A stretch of DNA of 64,000 bases from Variovorax sp. OAS795 (GCF_040546685.1 NZ_JBEPOH010000001.1:806001-870000), one strand, 5' to 3'. Positions 53,691 to 63,287 are shown, numbered from the stretch's first letter. Notes: a model not told the origin generated them from the letters alone. Numbers and translations: made by a program.

Positions 53691-54885
53691 ATGCGCACCT
53701 CACATTACGCCCTTGCCGCCACCGCCGTCCTCTGCCTTGCGGCCTGCGGCAGCACCGGCCCCGGATTGCCCGGGAAGCTGCTGACACTGGACGGCCGGCC
53801 GCCGCTGGTCATCGCGCATCGCGGCGCTTCGGGCTACCTGCCCGAGCAGACGCTCGAAGCCTATGCGCGCGCCGTCGAACTGGGCGCCGACGTGATCGAG
53901 ATGGACCTGGTCTCCACCAAGGACGGCGTGCTCATCGCCCGCCACGACCCCAACCTGGCCATCAGCACCGACGTGGCCAGGCACCCCGCTTTTGCTTCGC
54001 GCAAGAAGACCATCCAGGTGGACGGCGAGACCCAGACCGGCTGGTTCAGCAACGATTTCACGCTGGCCGAGATCAAGACGCTCGGCGGCATCTCGACCGA
54101 TGCCGAGCGTCCGCAGGAATTCAACGGCAGGTTCAAGGTCGTGACCTTCCAGGAGATCATCGATTTCGCCAAGGCCAGGTCGAAGGAGACCGGCCGCACC
54201 ATCGCGATCTATCCCGAGACCAAGAACCCGACCTACTTCCGCGAGCTCGGCCTGCCGATGGAAGACAAGGTGATCGCGGCCGTCACCGCCGCGGGCTGGA
54301 ACAGCAAGACCGCGCCCATCTACGTGCAGTCCTTCGAGCCCGGCAGCCTCAAGTACATGAAGAGCAAGGGCCTCAATACCCGGCTCATCCAGCTGATCGA
54401 CGGCGACAGCGTCGACCTGAAGACCGGCGCCGTGACCTTCGCCGTGCCGAGCGACCGCCCCTACGACTGGACCAGGGCCGGCGACAAGCGCAACTTCGAC
54501 GCCATGGTCACGCCCGCGCGGCCTTGCCGAGATCAAGACCTACGCCGACGGCATCGGCCCGTGGAAACGCTACATCGTGAGCATCAAGGGCACGATCGGC
54601 GCTGACGGCAAGCCGGTGGACGTCAACAAGGACGGCAAGATCAACGACGCCGACGCGACCTCGACCGCGCCCACCACCCTTGTGGCCGATGCGCACAAGG
54701 CGGGGCTCTTCGTGCACCCGTTCACCTTCCGCAACGAGTCGCGCCGCCTCGCGGCCGACTACGGCGGCCAGGGCAGGAACGAGTACGCGATGTATTACCA
54801 GCTGGGCGTGGACGGCGTGTTCACCGACTTCACCGACACGGCGCTGGCCGCGCGGACGGACTACCTGAAGCGCATCGGCCGCTGA
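53691..54885 (+). pseudogene. Glycerophosphodiester phosphodiesterase lipoprotein, frameshifted
   Basis: The gene starts at ATG 53691 after GGATGGAG and encodes a lipoprotein signal (LAATAVLCLAACGS) and a GDPD domain with the active-site IAHRGASGYLPEQT, E-M-D in VIEMDLVSTKDG and the His in IARHDPN. At about 54517-54520 the frame changes: the bases CCCGCGCGGCC read as if one base is extra. After it, [18 protein letters not shown] and the family C-terminus ([14 protein letters not shown]) follow in the next frame to the stop at 54885. As written, the protein would end at 54605 with a wrong tail. All upstream catalytic residues are present, so the shift is recent or a sequencing error. Confidence 0.8.
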
Positions 54886-54963
54886 CCGGGTTCCCGAACG
54901 CAGCCTGAGGGTTTGCCCGGCACGGTCTTTGCGGAGGATTCTGCAAAGCCTAGACTGTGCCCC

Positions 54964-56166
54964 ATGAAACTCATCGATTCGCTCGTCACGCAGGCGGCCG
55001 GCATCGCCGCCGTCCGGCGTGACCTCCATGCCCATCCCGAACTCTGCTTCCAGGAAGTCCGCACCGCCGACGTGGTGGCAGGCAAGCTCACCGAGTGGGG
55101 CATTCCCATCCACCGCGGCCTGGGCACCACCGGCGTGGTGGGCATCGTCAAGAACGGAACCAGCAGCCGCGCGGTCGGCCTGCGCGCCGACATGGACGCG
55201 CTGCCGGTCACCGAGCTCAACACCTTCGCCCATGCCAGCAAGCACCAGGGCAAGATGCACGCCTGCGGCCACGACGGCCACACCGCCATGCTGCTGGCCG
55301 CTGCGCAGCACCTGGCGAAGCACCGCAATTTCGACGGCACCGTGTACCTGATCTTCCAGCCGGCCGAAGAAGGCGGTGGCGGCGCGCGCGAGATGATCAA
55401 GGAAGGGCTGTTCGAGCAGTTCCCCATGGACGCCGTGTTCGGCATGCACAACTGGCCCGGCATGAAGGCCGGCCAGTTCGCCGTGAGCCCGGGTCCGGTG
55501 ATGGCCTCGGGCAACAAGTTCAACATCAACATCATCGGCAAGGGCGGCCATGCCGCGCTGCCGCAGACCGGCATCGACCCGGTGCCGATCGCCTGCGAGA
55601 TCGTGCAGGCGTTCCAGACCATCGTCACGCGCAAGATGAAGCCGACCGACTCGGCCGTGATCTCGGTCACCACCATCCACGCGGGGGAGGCCAACAACGT
55701 GATCCCCGACAACTGCGAGCTGACGGGCACGGTGCGCACCTTCTCCATCGAAGTGCTCGACCTGATCGAATCGCGCATGAAGAAGATCGCCGAGCACATC
55801 TGCGCCGCGCATGACGCGACCTGCGACTTCCGCTTCGAGCGCTACTACCCGCCGACCATCAACACCGAGGCGGAAGCCAACTTCGCGCGGCGCGTGATGG
55901 GCGGCATCGTCGGGCCGGAGAACGTGCTGCGGCAGGAAGCCGCCATGACCTCGGAAGACTTCGCCTTCATGCTGCAGGCCAAGCCCGGCGCCTACGCCTT
56001 CATCGGCAACGGCGACGGCTCGCACCGCGACGTGCACCACGGCGAAGGGCCGTGCACGCTGCACAACGCGAGCTACGACTTCAACGACGACCTGATTCCC
56101 CTGGGCGCCACCTGCTGGGTGCAGCTGGCCGAGGAATTCCTGAAGCCCGGGGGAGGCGCGCCTTGA
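54964..56166 (+). CDS. M20 amidohydrolase (hippurate/N-acyl amino acid hydrolase)
   Basis: A 400-residue M20D amidohydrolase. Motifs RDLHAHPELCFQE, ADMDALPVTE, ACGHDGHTAMLL (metal-binding Cys-His), FQPAEEGGGGAREM with the catalytic Glu pair, and MHNWPG are present. Such enzymes release amino acids from N-acyl forms, as in hippurate hydrolase or IAA-amino-acid hydrolase. ATG 54964 matches the family start. Its stop overlaps the TTG start of the next gene, and the two likely form an operon. Confidence 0.92.
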   Translation: MKLIDSLVTQAAGIAAVRRDLHAHPELCFQEVRTADVVAGKLTEWGIPIHRGLGTTGVVGIVKNGTSSRAVGLRADMDALPVTELNTFAHASKHQGKMHACGHDGHTAMLLAAAQHLAKHRNFDGTVYLIFQPAEEGGGGAREMIKEGLFEQFPMDAVFGMHNWPGMKAGQFAVSPGPVMASGNKFNINIIGKGGHAALPQTGIDPVPIACEIVQAFQTIVTRKMKPTDSAVISVTTIHAGEANNVIPDNCELTGTVRTFSIEVLDLIESRMKKIAEHICAAHDATCDFRFERYYPPTINTEAEANFARRVMGGIVGPENVLRQEAAMTSEDFAFMLQAKPGAYAFIGNGDGSHRDVHHGEGPCTLHNASYDFNDDLIPLGATCWVQLAEEFLKPGGGAP

Positions 56167-57257
56167 TCGGAATCGGCGAGGCGTTTTCGCCCCGCTACGC
56201 GCAGGCGCGCCAGAAGTTCCTGCAGGGCTGCGTGGGCGCGGGCCTCACGGTCGAGCCGCATGCGCATCCGGGCAAGGGGCAGGGCGGCGAGGAGCTCTCG
56301 ATGGACGTGGCGCTCGACGGCGCCGCCAACGCCGAGCGCCTGCTGATCGTCACCAGCGCCTGCCACGGCGTGGAAGGCCATTGCGGCAGCGGCGTGCAGG
56401 TGTTTGCGCTGCACGATGCCGAATGGCGCGAGAAGGCCAGGGCGCAGGGTGTCGCGGTGCTGTACGTGCACGCGCTCAACCCGCACGGCTTTTCATACGG
56501 CCGGCGCGTCACGCACGAGAACGTCGACCTGAACCGCAATTTCCTCGATTTCTCGAAGCCGCCGCCGGTCAACGAGGCCTACGCCAAGTTGCACCCGCTG
56601 CTCCTGCCCGACACCTGGCCGCCCACGCCCGAGAACCAGGCCGCGCTGGACAAGTGGATCGGCAAGCATGGCGCCGCGGCGTTCCAGGCCGCCGTGAGCG
56701 GCGGGCAATACCAGTTCGCCGACGGCATCTTCTTTGGCGGCAAGGCCGAGACCTGGAGCAACAAGACGCTTCGCAACGTGCTGCGCCGCCACGCCGGCGG
56801 CGCGCGCCGGCTGGGCTGGATCGACCTTCACACGGGGCTCGGCCCGAACGGCATCGGGGAGCGCATCTTCGCCGGCAGGGACGACAAGGCGGCCTGGGCG
56901 CGTGCCAACGACTGGTGGGGCACGCCCGCGGCGCCGGTCACGTCGATGTACGACGGTTCCTCCACCTCGGCCCGGTTGGGCGGCCTGATGTGCGAGGCGG
57001 TGTACCAGGAGTGCCCGCAGGCCGAGTACACCGGCATTGCGCTCGAGTACGGCACGCTGCCCATGCTGGATGTGATGAACGCGCTGCGCGCCGACCACTG
57101 GCTGCACAAGCACCCCGAGGCGCCGGCCGACCTGGCCGACGGCATCCGCGCGCGCATGCGCGAAGCTTTCTACACCGACACCGATGCCTGGCGCGGCCAG
57201 GTCGTGAGCCAGGCCCGCCAGGCGATGTTCCAGGCGGTGGACGGGCTCAGCGGCTGA
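56163..57257 (+). CDS. DUF2817 (M14-like) protein
   Basis: A 364-residue protein with the DUF2817 pattern: TSACHGVEGHCGSGVQ near residue 63 with His and Glu in the zinc-peptidase positions, YVHALNPHGFSYGRRVTHEN, ENVDLNRNFLDF, GWIDLHTGLGP and IALEYGTLPM with a possible catalytic Glu. It is related to zinc carboxypeptidases of clan M14. The start is TTG 56163 overlapping the previous TGA (TTGA), so the gene is coupled to the amidohydrolase; together they may break down an N-acyl peptide. No signal peptide. Confidence 0.85.
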   Translation: MIGIGEAFSPRYAQARQKFLQGCVGAGLTVEPHAHPGKGQGGEELSMDVALDGAANAERLLIVTSACHGVEGHCGSGVQVFALHDAEWREKARAQGVAVLYVHALNPHGFSYGRRVTHENVDLNRNFLDFSKPPPVNEAYAKLHPLLLPDTWPPTPENQAALDKWIGKHGAAAFQAAVSGGQYQFADGIFFGGKAETWSNKTLRNVLRRHAGGARRLGWIDLHTGLGPNGIGERIFAGRDDKAAWARANDWWGTPAAPVTSMYDGSSTSARLGGLMCEAVYQECPQAEYTGIALEYGTLPMLDVMNALRADHWLHKHPEAPADLADGIRARMREAFYTDTDAWRGQVVSQARQAMFQAVDGLSG

Positions 57258-57272
57258 TGCGCCGCGGGCCGG

Positions 57273-58397
57273 TCAGGTCCGGACCCGGCCGTCGGCCGTG
57301 ATCATCGACAGTTCGACGAACTTCGACGCCACGTGGTTCTTGGGCGAGAACGACACCTCGAAGCCGCCGAACTGCTGCCGGTCGATGCTTTCGAGGCCGG
57401 CGATCAGGCTGTCGCGCGAGAGCTTGCCCGGCGCGCGGCGCAGGCCCTCGGTCAGGACCTTGGCGGCCAGGTAGCCTTCCAGGCTCGAGAAATTGGCGCT
57501 CGAGGCGGCACCGGCCTTTTTGACCGCGTCGCTGAACTCGCGCGTGATCGCGTTGGCCGGGTTGTAGGGCGAGGGCACCACCTGCGTCACCATGACGCCC
57601 GCGCCGTCCTTGCCGAGCTCGTCGGCCAGTGCCTGGGTGCCCACGAACGACACGTTGAAGAACGTGCCGCCGTAGCCTGCCTTGCGCGCCTGGCGAATGA
57701 AGGCCGCGCACGCCTTGTAGGCGCCCACCTGGACCACCGCGTCGGGCTTGGCCGCCACGATGGTCTTCACCGCCGCCGCCACGTCGACCGAATTGCGCTC
57801 CACCGTGGCCAGCGCCAACGGCTTCAGGTCCTGTTGCGAGAGCGCCAGCGTCACGCCGTCGAGCCCGGCCTTGCCGTAGGCGTCGTTCTGGTAGAAGACC
57901 GCGATCTTCTTGAGGTGCAGGTGGGTGAGCTGCTTCACGATGAGCGCAGTCTCGTCGTTGTACGAGGCGCGCAGGTGGAACACGTTCTTGTGGAACGGTT
58001 CGCGCAGCGACATCGCGCCGGTGAACGGTGCAATGAAGGGCACCTTGTCCTTCACCGCGAGCGGCAACGCCGCGAGGCTGGTGGGCGTGCCGATGTAGCC
58101 GAAGAGCGCGAACACGTCCTCTTCGATCAGCTTCTGCGTGTTGGCGGCGCAGCGGTCGGGCTCATAGCCGTCGTCCAGGTTCTTGATCACCACGGCGCGC
58201 CGGCCGGACTGCGCGTTGTACTGGTCCAGGAACAGCTTGGCGCCCTGGTGGAACTGGATGCCCAGCTGCGCGGCCGGACCCGTGAAAGGTGCCGACTGGC
58301 CCAGCACGAGCGGTGCTTCGCCCTGCGCCCGTGCCAACTGGAAGCCGCCCAGGGCCGCTGCGCCTGCGGCAACCGAAAAATGTCTGCGATTCATCAT
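57273..58397 (-). CDS. LivK-type ABC binding protein
   Basis: A 374-residue periplasmic binding protein of the branched-chain amino acid (type 1) group, with a signal peptide (FSVAAGAAALGGFQLARAQG, cleavage near residue 24) and LGQSAPFTGPAAQLGIQFHQ, DDGYEPDRCAANTQ and FQNDAYGKAGLDGV-like segments. It could bind an amino acid, an amide or an aromatic acid. No LivHMGF genes are adjacent, so it is another orphan receptor. ATG 58397 was chosen (a second ATG follows at once). It is convergent with the DUF2817 gene and divergent from the molybdopterin gene. Confidence 0.9.
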   Translation of the reverse strand: MMNRRHFSVAAGAAALGGFQLARAQGEAPLVLGQSAPFTGPAAQLGIQFHQGAKLFLDQYNAQSGRRAVVIKNLDDGYEPDRCAANTQKLIEEDVFALFGYIGTPTSLAALPLAVKDKVPFIAPFTGAMSLREPFHKNVFHLRASYNDETALIVKQLTHLHLKKIAVFYQNDAYGKAGLDGVTLALSQQDLKPLALATVERNSVDVAAAVKTIVAAKPDAVVQVGAYKACAAFIRQARKAGYGGTFFNVSFVGTQALADELGKDGAGVMVTQVVPSPYNPANAITREFSDAVKKAGAASSANFSSLEGYLAAKVLTEGLRRAPGKLSRDSLIAGLESIDRQQFGGFEVSFSPKNHVASKFVELSMITADGRVRT

Positions 58398-58501
58398 GGT
58401 GAAAACCTCTTCTTGCGCGCTGGCGCGCCAAACCTGGAAAACTTTAGACTTGCCGGATGGTCGATGCCCCGGTCCCTGCAACAACTGTTCTCCCCACCCC
58501 C

Positions 58502-61500
58502 ATGTCCACCGTCCTCGGCGCGTGTCCGCACGACTGTCCCGACACCTGCGCCCTTGTCACCACCGTCCGGGACGGCGTGGCCGTGAAGCTGCAGGGCAAT
58601 CCGGCCCATTCGCACACGGCAGGCGTTCTCTGCACCAAGGTCTCGCGCTACATCGAGCGCAACGATCACGCCGAGCGGCTGGTCCAGCCACTGAAGCGGA
58701 CCGGTCCCAAGGGCAGCGGCCAGTTCGAGCCGGTGAGCTGGGAGGCCGCGCTTGACGACATCGCCGCGCAACTTCGCGCTTTGCAGATAAATCCTGACAC
58801 AATTGTGCCTTATAGTTACGCTGGCACGATGGGTTTGGTCCAAGGCGAGTCGATGGACCGTCGTTTTTTTCACAAGCTCGGCGCTTCGTTGCTGGATCGC
58901 ACGATCTGCTCGATGGCGGGCGGCGAGGCCATGGTCCACACGCTGGGCGCCAAGGTCGGCATGCGGATCGAGTTTTTCGCCGAGGCGAAGCTGATCCTGA
59001 TCTGGGGCAGCAACTCCATCGCCAGCAACCTGCACTTCTGGCGCCATGCGCAGGCCGCCCGGCGCGCCGGTGCGCGGCTCGTGTGCATCGATCCCCGCAA
59101 GACCGAAACCGCCGACAAGTGCGACGAGCACATCGCCCTGCTGCCCGGCACCGACGCCGCGCTGGCGCTGGCGCTGATGCACGAGCTGATCGTGCACGAC
59201 TGGCTCGACCACGGCTACATCGCCGACCACACGCTGGGCTGGGAGCAGTTGCGCGAGCGCGCCCTGCAATGGCCTCCCGCGCGCGCCGCGGCCGTGTGCG
59301 GCGTGCCCGAAGCGCAGATCGTGGCGCTGGCCCAAGCCTACGGCACCGCCCAACCGGCCGCGATCCGCCTGAACTACGGCATGCAGCGCGTGCGCGGCGG
59401 CGGCAACGCGGCGCGCGCCATTGCCTGCCTGCCCGCGCTGGTGGGCGCCTGGCGCGACCGCGCGGGCGGGCTCCTGTTGAGCAGCTCGGGCCACTTTCCG
59501 GCCGACCGCGCCGCGCTGCAGCGGCCCGACCTGCTCGCGGGCCGAACGCCGCGCACCGTCAACATGAGCACCATCGGCGATGCGCTGCTGGACGAGGCCC
59601 GGCCGGTGAAGGCCATCGTGGTCTACAACAGCAACCCGGTCGCGGTGGCGCCCGAATCCGGCAAGGTGGTGGCGGGCTTCGCGCGCGAAGACCTCTTCAC
59701 CGTGGTGCTGGAGCAGTTCCGCACCGACACGGCCGACTACGCCGACTACCTGCTGCCCGCCACCACCCAGCTGGAGCATTGGGACATCCACTGCAGCTAC
59801 GGCCATACCGATGTGCTGCTGAACCGCCCCGCGGTGGCGCCGCGCGGCGAGGCCCGCAGCAATGCCTGGGTGTTTCGCGAACTCGCGCACCGCATGGGCT
59901 TCGACGAGCCCTGCTTCTCGGACGACGACGAGACGCTGTGCCGCACCGCCTTCGCGGCCGGCGCCATCGACTACGAACAGCTGCTGGCGCAGGGCTTCAC
60001 CAGCCTGAAGCTGCCGGAAGCCCCCTTTGCCGAGGGACGCTTTCCCACCCCCTCGGGCCGCTGCGAATTCTTCAGCGAACGGCTGCAGGCCCAAGGCATG
60101 GACGGGCTGCCCGACCATGTGCCCAACTACGAAGCGGCGGGCAGTTCCGCCGAGTTTCCGCTGGCCATGATCTCGCCGCCGGCGCGCAACTTCCTCAACT
60201 CGACCTTCGTGAACGTGACCAGCCTGCGCGCGATCGAAGGCGAGCCGCTGCTCGAGATCCACGAGGCCGACGCGGCCGCGCGCGGCATCGAGAACGGCGC
60301 CACCGTGCGCGTCTTCAACGGCCGCGGCGAGCACCGCTGCCGCGCCGAGGTGTCGCGCCGTGCGCGGCCCGGCGTGGTGCATGGCATGGGCATCTGGTGG
60401 CGCAAGCTCGGCATGGACGGCACCAACGTCAACCAGCTCACGAGCCAGCGCCTGACCGACATCGGCCGCGGGCCCACTTTCTACGATTGCCTGGTCGAAG
60501 TGGAGCGCATTGCGCCCCCTTCCCGCCGGGAAAGGGTTGGGGTGAGGGCTGCCCCCGCTTTCGCCGTGGCCGGTGCGGTGTTGCTCGCCGGCTGCGCGGA
60601 CCTGGGCTACTACTGGCAATCGGCCAGCGGCCACCTGGGCATCATGCGGGCCGCCAAGCCGGTGCCCGAATGGCTGGCGGACCCGGCGGTGGCCGAACCG
60701 CTCAAGGCCAAGCTCGAACTCGCGCAGCGCATCCGCCGCTTCGCAGTGACCGAGCTGGCCCTGCCCGACAACCCCAGCTACAAGTCGTACGCCGACCTGC
60801 ATCGCCCCGCGGCGGTGTGGAACGTGGTGGCTGCGCCGCCGTATTCGCTCACGCTCAAGAACTGGTGCTTCCCGGTGGCGGGCTGCGTGGGCTACCGCGG
60901 CTACTACGACGAGGCCGCGGCCCGGTCCGAAGCCGAGGCAGAGCGCGGCAAGGGCATGGAAACCGCCGTGTACCCGGTGCCCGCGTACTCCACGCTGGGC
61001 TGGATGAACTGGGCCGGCGGCGATCCGCTGCTGTCCACTTTCATCGGCTACCCCGAGGGCGAGCTGGCGCGCATCGTGTTCCACGAGCTCGCGCACCAGG
61101 TGCTCTACGTGCCGGGCGACACGGTCTTCAACGAGTCGTATGCCACCGCGGTGGAGCGCATCGGCGGTGCGATGTGGCTGCAGAACGAGGCCAGCGAGGC
61201 TGCGCGCAACGAGTACGTGCGCTTCGACGCACAGCGCCGCCAGTTTCGCGCGCTGGCGCTGGACACGCGGCGCGCGCTCAATCGGGCCTACGAATCCGGC
61301 GAGGCCAAGGCGGGCGAGTGGGCCGCCGTGGACGCCATGAAGAAAGCCGCCATGGACGATTTCCGCGCGCGGTACGCCAGGCTTCGCGCAGAATGGCAGG
61401 GACCGCGCCAGGGCGCCTACGACGGCTGGGTGGCCCGCGCGAACAATGCGGCCTTCGGCGCCCAGGGGGCCTACGACGACCTGGTCCCGGCCTTCGAGGC

Positions 61501-61663
61501 GCTGTTCGAACGCGAGAGCAGCAACTGGCCGCGCTTCTACAAGGAAGTCCGCCGCATTGCCGCCTTGCCGACGACGGACGAGCGGCGCCACGCATTGCAG
61601 GCCGCCACCGGCATCCAGCAGACCAATTCCAGCCAAGGCCACAAGGGAGAACACGGTGCCTGA
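58502..61663 (+). CDS. Molybdopterin oxidoreductase fused in frame to a lipoprotein aminopeptidase
   Basis: One open frame of 1053 residues. Residues 1-about 675 are a molybdopterin (bis-MGD) oxidoreductase: [4Fe-4S] motif ACPHDCPDTC with the fourth Cys in GVLCTK, SYAGTMGLVQGESMDRRFFH, NSIASNLHFWRHAQ, and the dinucleotide-binding domain near 585-670 (ENGATVRVFNGRGEHRCRAE). Residues from about 681 form a lipoprotein aminopeptidase: LLAGCADLG lipobox, PF10023-like domain with the zinc motif HELAH in IVFHELAHQVLY. The join (about 670-683) is coded by the 33-bp repeat at 60516-60548. An internal GTG at 60542 would start the second protein with a normal signal peptide. Start ATG 58502 gives the family N-terminus; an upstream ATG at 58457 is possible. 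Confidence 0.85.
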   Translation: MSTVLGACPHDCPDTCALVTTVRDGVAVKLQGNPAHSHTAGVLCTKVSRYIERNDHAERLVQPLKRTGPKGSGQFEPVSWEAALDDIAAQLRALQINPDTIVPYSYAGTMGLVQGESMDRRFFHKLGASLLDRTICSMAGGEAMVHTLGAKVGMRIEFFAEAKLILIWGSNSIASNLHFWRHAQAARRAGARLVCIDPRKTETADKCDEHIALLPGTDAALALALMHELIVHDWLDHGYIADHTLGWEQLRERALQWPPARAAAVCGVPEAQIVALAQAYGTAQPAAIRLNYGMQRVRGGGNAARAIACLPALVGAWRDRAGGLLLSSSGHFPADRAALQRPDLLAGRTPRTVNMSTIGDALLDEARPVKAIVVYNSNPVAVAPESGKVVAGFAREDLFTVVLEQFRTDTADYADYLLPATTQLEHWDIHCSYGHTDVLLNRPAVAPRGEARSNAWVFRELAHRMGFDEPCFSDDDETLCRTAFAAGAIDYEQLLAQGFTSLKLPEAPFAEGRFPTPSGRCEFFSERLQAQGMDGLPDHVPNYEAAGSSAEFPLAMISPPARNFLNSTFVNVTSLRAIEGEPLLEIHEADAAARGIENGATVRVFNGRGEHRCRAEVSRRARPGVVHGMGIWWRKLGMDGTNVNQLTSQRLTDIGRGPTFYDCLVEVERIAPPSRRERVGVRAAPAFAVAGAVLLAGCADLGYYWQSASGHLGIMRAAKPVPEWLADPAVAEPLKAKLELAQRIRRFAVTELALPDNPSYKSYADLHRPAAVWNVVAAPPYSLTLKNWCFPVAGCVGYRGYYDEAAARSEAEAERGKGMETAVYPVPAYSTLGWMNWAGGDPLLSTFIGYPEGELARIVFHELAHQVLYVPGDTVFNESYATAVERIGGAMWLQNEASEAARNEYVRFDAQRRQFRALALDTRRALNRAYESGEAKAGEWAAVDAMKKAAMDDFRARYARLRAEWQGPRQGAYDGWVARANNAAFGAQGAYDDLVPAFEALFERESSNWPRFYKEVRRIAALPTTDERRHALQAATGIQQTNSSQGHKGEHGA
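60516..60548 (+). repeat. 33-bp palindromic repeat inside a coding frame, copy 3
   Basis: A stem of CCCCTTCCC, loop GCC, GGGAAAGGG, then the tail TTGGGGTGAGGG, which is identical to the tail of copy 1 at 4982-5014. Length (33 bp) and layout also match. Here the element lies inside the open frame and encodes P-S-R-R-E-R-V-G-V-R at the junction of two protein families. Confidence 0.8.
60542..61663 (+). other. Possible separate aminopeptidase lipoprotein start (GTG in the repeat)
   Basis: If translation restarts at GTG 60542, the product is 373 residues: M-R-A-A-P-A-F-A-V-A-G-A-V-L-L-A-G-C, a complete lipoprotein signal with Arg at position 2 and a lipobox at 15-18. AAAGGG lies 6 bases before. 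The repeat would then supply the start codon. Length matches stand-alone COG4324 predicted aminopeptidases. I cannot tell whether the cell makes the fusion, two proteins, or both. Confidence 0.55.
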
Positions 61664-61970
61664 CATCCTCATCGAACGAAACCACGCCCTGGGCATTGCC
61701 AGCGCCCGGGAGGTCGCACGCCAGTGGATCCAGCAGGTGGAGCAGGACTACGGCCTGGAATGCACCTACACCGAAGGCAAGGACCGCGACCTCGCGCAGT
61801 TCAGCCGCGCCGGCATCGACGGCACCTTCGAGGTCACGGCGCACAGCTTCAAGCTCGAGGCCACGCTGGGCTTCCTGTTCAGCAGCTTCAGCGAGCAGAT
61901 CGAGCAGAAGATCTCGCGCAACCTCGATGCGCTGCTCCAGTCGCCCAAGGGCGGCACGCGCTTCGCCTGA
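61656..61970 (+). CDS. Polyhydroxyalkanoic acid system family protein
   Basis: A 104-residue cytoplasmic protein matching the PHA granule-associated (PHA_gran_rgn) family: MPDILIERNHALGIASAREV, then YTEGKDRDLAQFSRAGIDGT and EATLGFLFSSFSEQIEQKIS. It starts at GTG 61656, which has AAGGGAGA five bases before it, and overlaps the end of the previous gene by 8 bp. Its role in PHA storage is not settled; the domain resembles a beta-rich ligand-binding fold. No PHA synthase is in the window. Confidence 0.85.
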   Translation: MPDILIERNHALGIASAREVARQWIQQVEQDYGLECTYTEGKDRDLAQFSRAGIDGTFEVTAHSFKLEATLGFLFSSFSEQIEQKISRNLDALLQSPKGGTRFA

Positions 61971-62021
61971 GCGCCGTCGCCGGGCGATGCGCGGGGCCGC
62001 CGTGCGGCACACTCTCGCGCC

Positions 62022-63269
62022 ATGACGAACACCTCTTCCTTGCCCGCCGCGCCGCCTGCCGCGGGCCCGCTCGCAGGCCTCAAGGTCGTGGAGCTCGGGC
62101 AACTGATCGCGGGGCCGTTTGCGGCGCGCACGCTGGCCGACTTCGGCGCCGAGGTGATCAAGATCGAGCCGCCCGGCGCGGGCGATCCGCTGCGCACCTG
62201 GCGCCTGCTCAAGGACGGCACCTCGGTCTGGTGGCAGGTGCAGTCGCGCAACAAGCGCTCGCTCGCGCTCGACCTGCGCCAGCCCGATGCGCAGGCCATC
62301 GTGCGGCAGCTGGCGGCCGAGGCCGACGTGCTGGTCGAGAACTTCCGCCCCGGCGCCATGGAGGGATGGGGCCTCGGTCCCGACGAACTGCTGGCCGCCA
62401 ACCCCTCGCTCGTGATGCTGCGCATCAGCGGCTATGGCCAGACCGGGCCCTACCGCGACCGCCCGGGATTCGGCGTGGTGGCCGAGGCCATGGGCGGCCT
62501 GCGCCACCTCACGGGCGAGCCCGGCCGCGTGCCGGTGCGGGTGGGCGTGTCCATCGGCGACACGCTGGCGTCGCTGCACGGCGTGATCGGCGTGCTGATG
62601 GCGATGCAGCACCGCCACGCAACAGTGGGGCCCGGCTGTCCGAAGGGCAGGGGGCAAGTCGTGGACGTGGCGCTCTACGAGGCCGTCTTCAACTGCATGG
62701 AAAGCCTGCTGCCCGAGTACAGCGCGTTCGGCGCGGTGCGCGAGGCCGCGGGCAGCGCGCTGCCCGGCATCGCGCCCACCAACGCCTACCGCTGCGCCGA
62801 CGGCGGCTATGCCATCGTGGCGGGCAATGGCGACAGCATCTTTCGCCGGCTCATGGCATGCATCGGCCGGCCCGACCTGGCCGCTGACCCGGCGCTGGCC
62901 GGCAACACGGGCAGGGTGGCGCAGGTCGGGATGCTCGATGCGGCGATCGGCGACTGGACCGCCCGGCTTACGGTGGACGAGGTGCTCGCCGCCCTCGACG
63001 CCGCCCAGGTACCGGCCGGCCGCATCTACACCGTCGCCGACATTGCCGCCGACCCGCACTACGCGGCGCGCGGCATGCTGCAGCAGGTGCGCATGGCCGA
63101 CGGCAGCGCGCTCGCGGTGCCCGGCTTCGTGCCCAAGCTGTCGCTCACGCCGGCCAGCCACCGGCGCAACGCGCCGGCGCTCGGGGCGGACACCGATGCC
63201 GTGTTGAAGGAGATCGGCCTCGACGCCGGGCAGATCGCCGCGCTGCGTGAGCGCGGCATCGTCGGCTGA
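62022..63269 (+). CDS. CaiB/BaiF family CoA-transferase
   Basis: A 415-residue family III CoA-transferase. The N-terminal KVVELGQLIAGPFAARTLAD with the following FGAEVIKIEPPGAGDPLRTW is typical; the catalytic Asp is expected in the VVDVALYEAVFNCMES region. These enzymes move CoA between carboxylic acids, for example formyl-CoA:oxalate or carnitine types. Substrate unknown. It precedes the convergent ACBP gene, so it may be linked to acyl-CoA handling. Confidence 0.93.
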   Translation: MTNTSSLPAAPPAAGPLAGLKVVELGQLIAGPFAARTLADFGAEVIKIEPPGAGDPLRTWRLLKDGTSVWWQVQSRNKRSLALDLRQPDAQAIVRQLAAEADVLVENFRPGAMEGWGLGPDELLAANPSLVMLRISGYGQTGPYRDRPGFGVVAEAMGGLRHLTGEPGRVPVRVGVSIGDTLASLHGVIGVLMAMQHRHATVGPGCPKGRGQVVDVALYEAVFNCMESLLPEYSAFGAVREAAGSALPGIAPTNAYRCADGGYAIVAGNGDSIFRRLMACIGRPDLAADPALAGNTGRVAQVGMLDAAIGDWTARLTVDEVLAALDAAQVPAGRIYTVADIAADPHYAARGMLQQVRMADGSALAVPGFVPKLSLTPASHRRNAPALGADTDAVLKEIGLDAGQIAALRERGIVG

Positions 63270-63287
63270 CAGACCGGATGGGCGGGG

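Noticed and set aside
58394..61696. 1100-codon minus-strand frame over the molybdopterin gene
   Set aside because: Mirror frame; H/R/A-rich translation and no conserved motif, while the plus strand encodes clear protein families.
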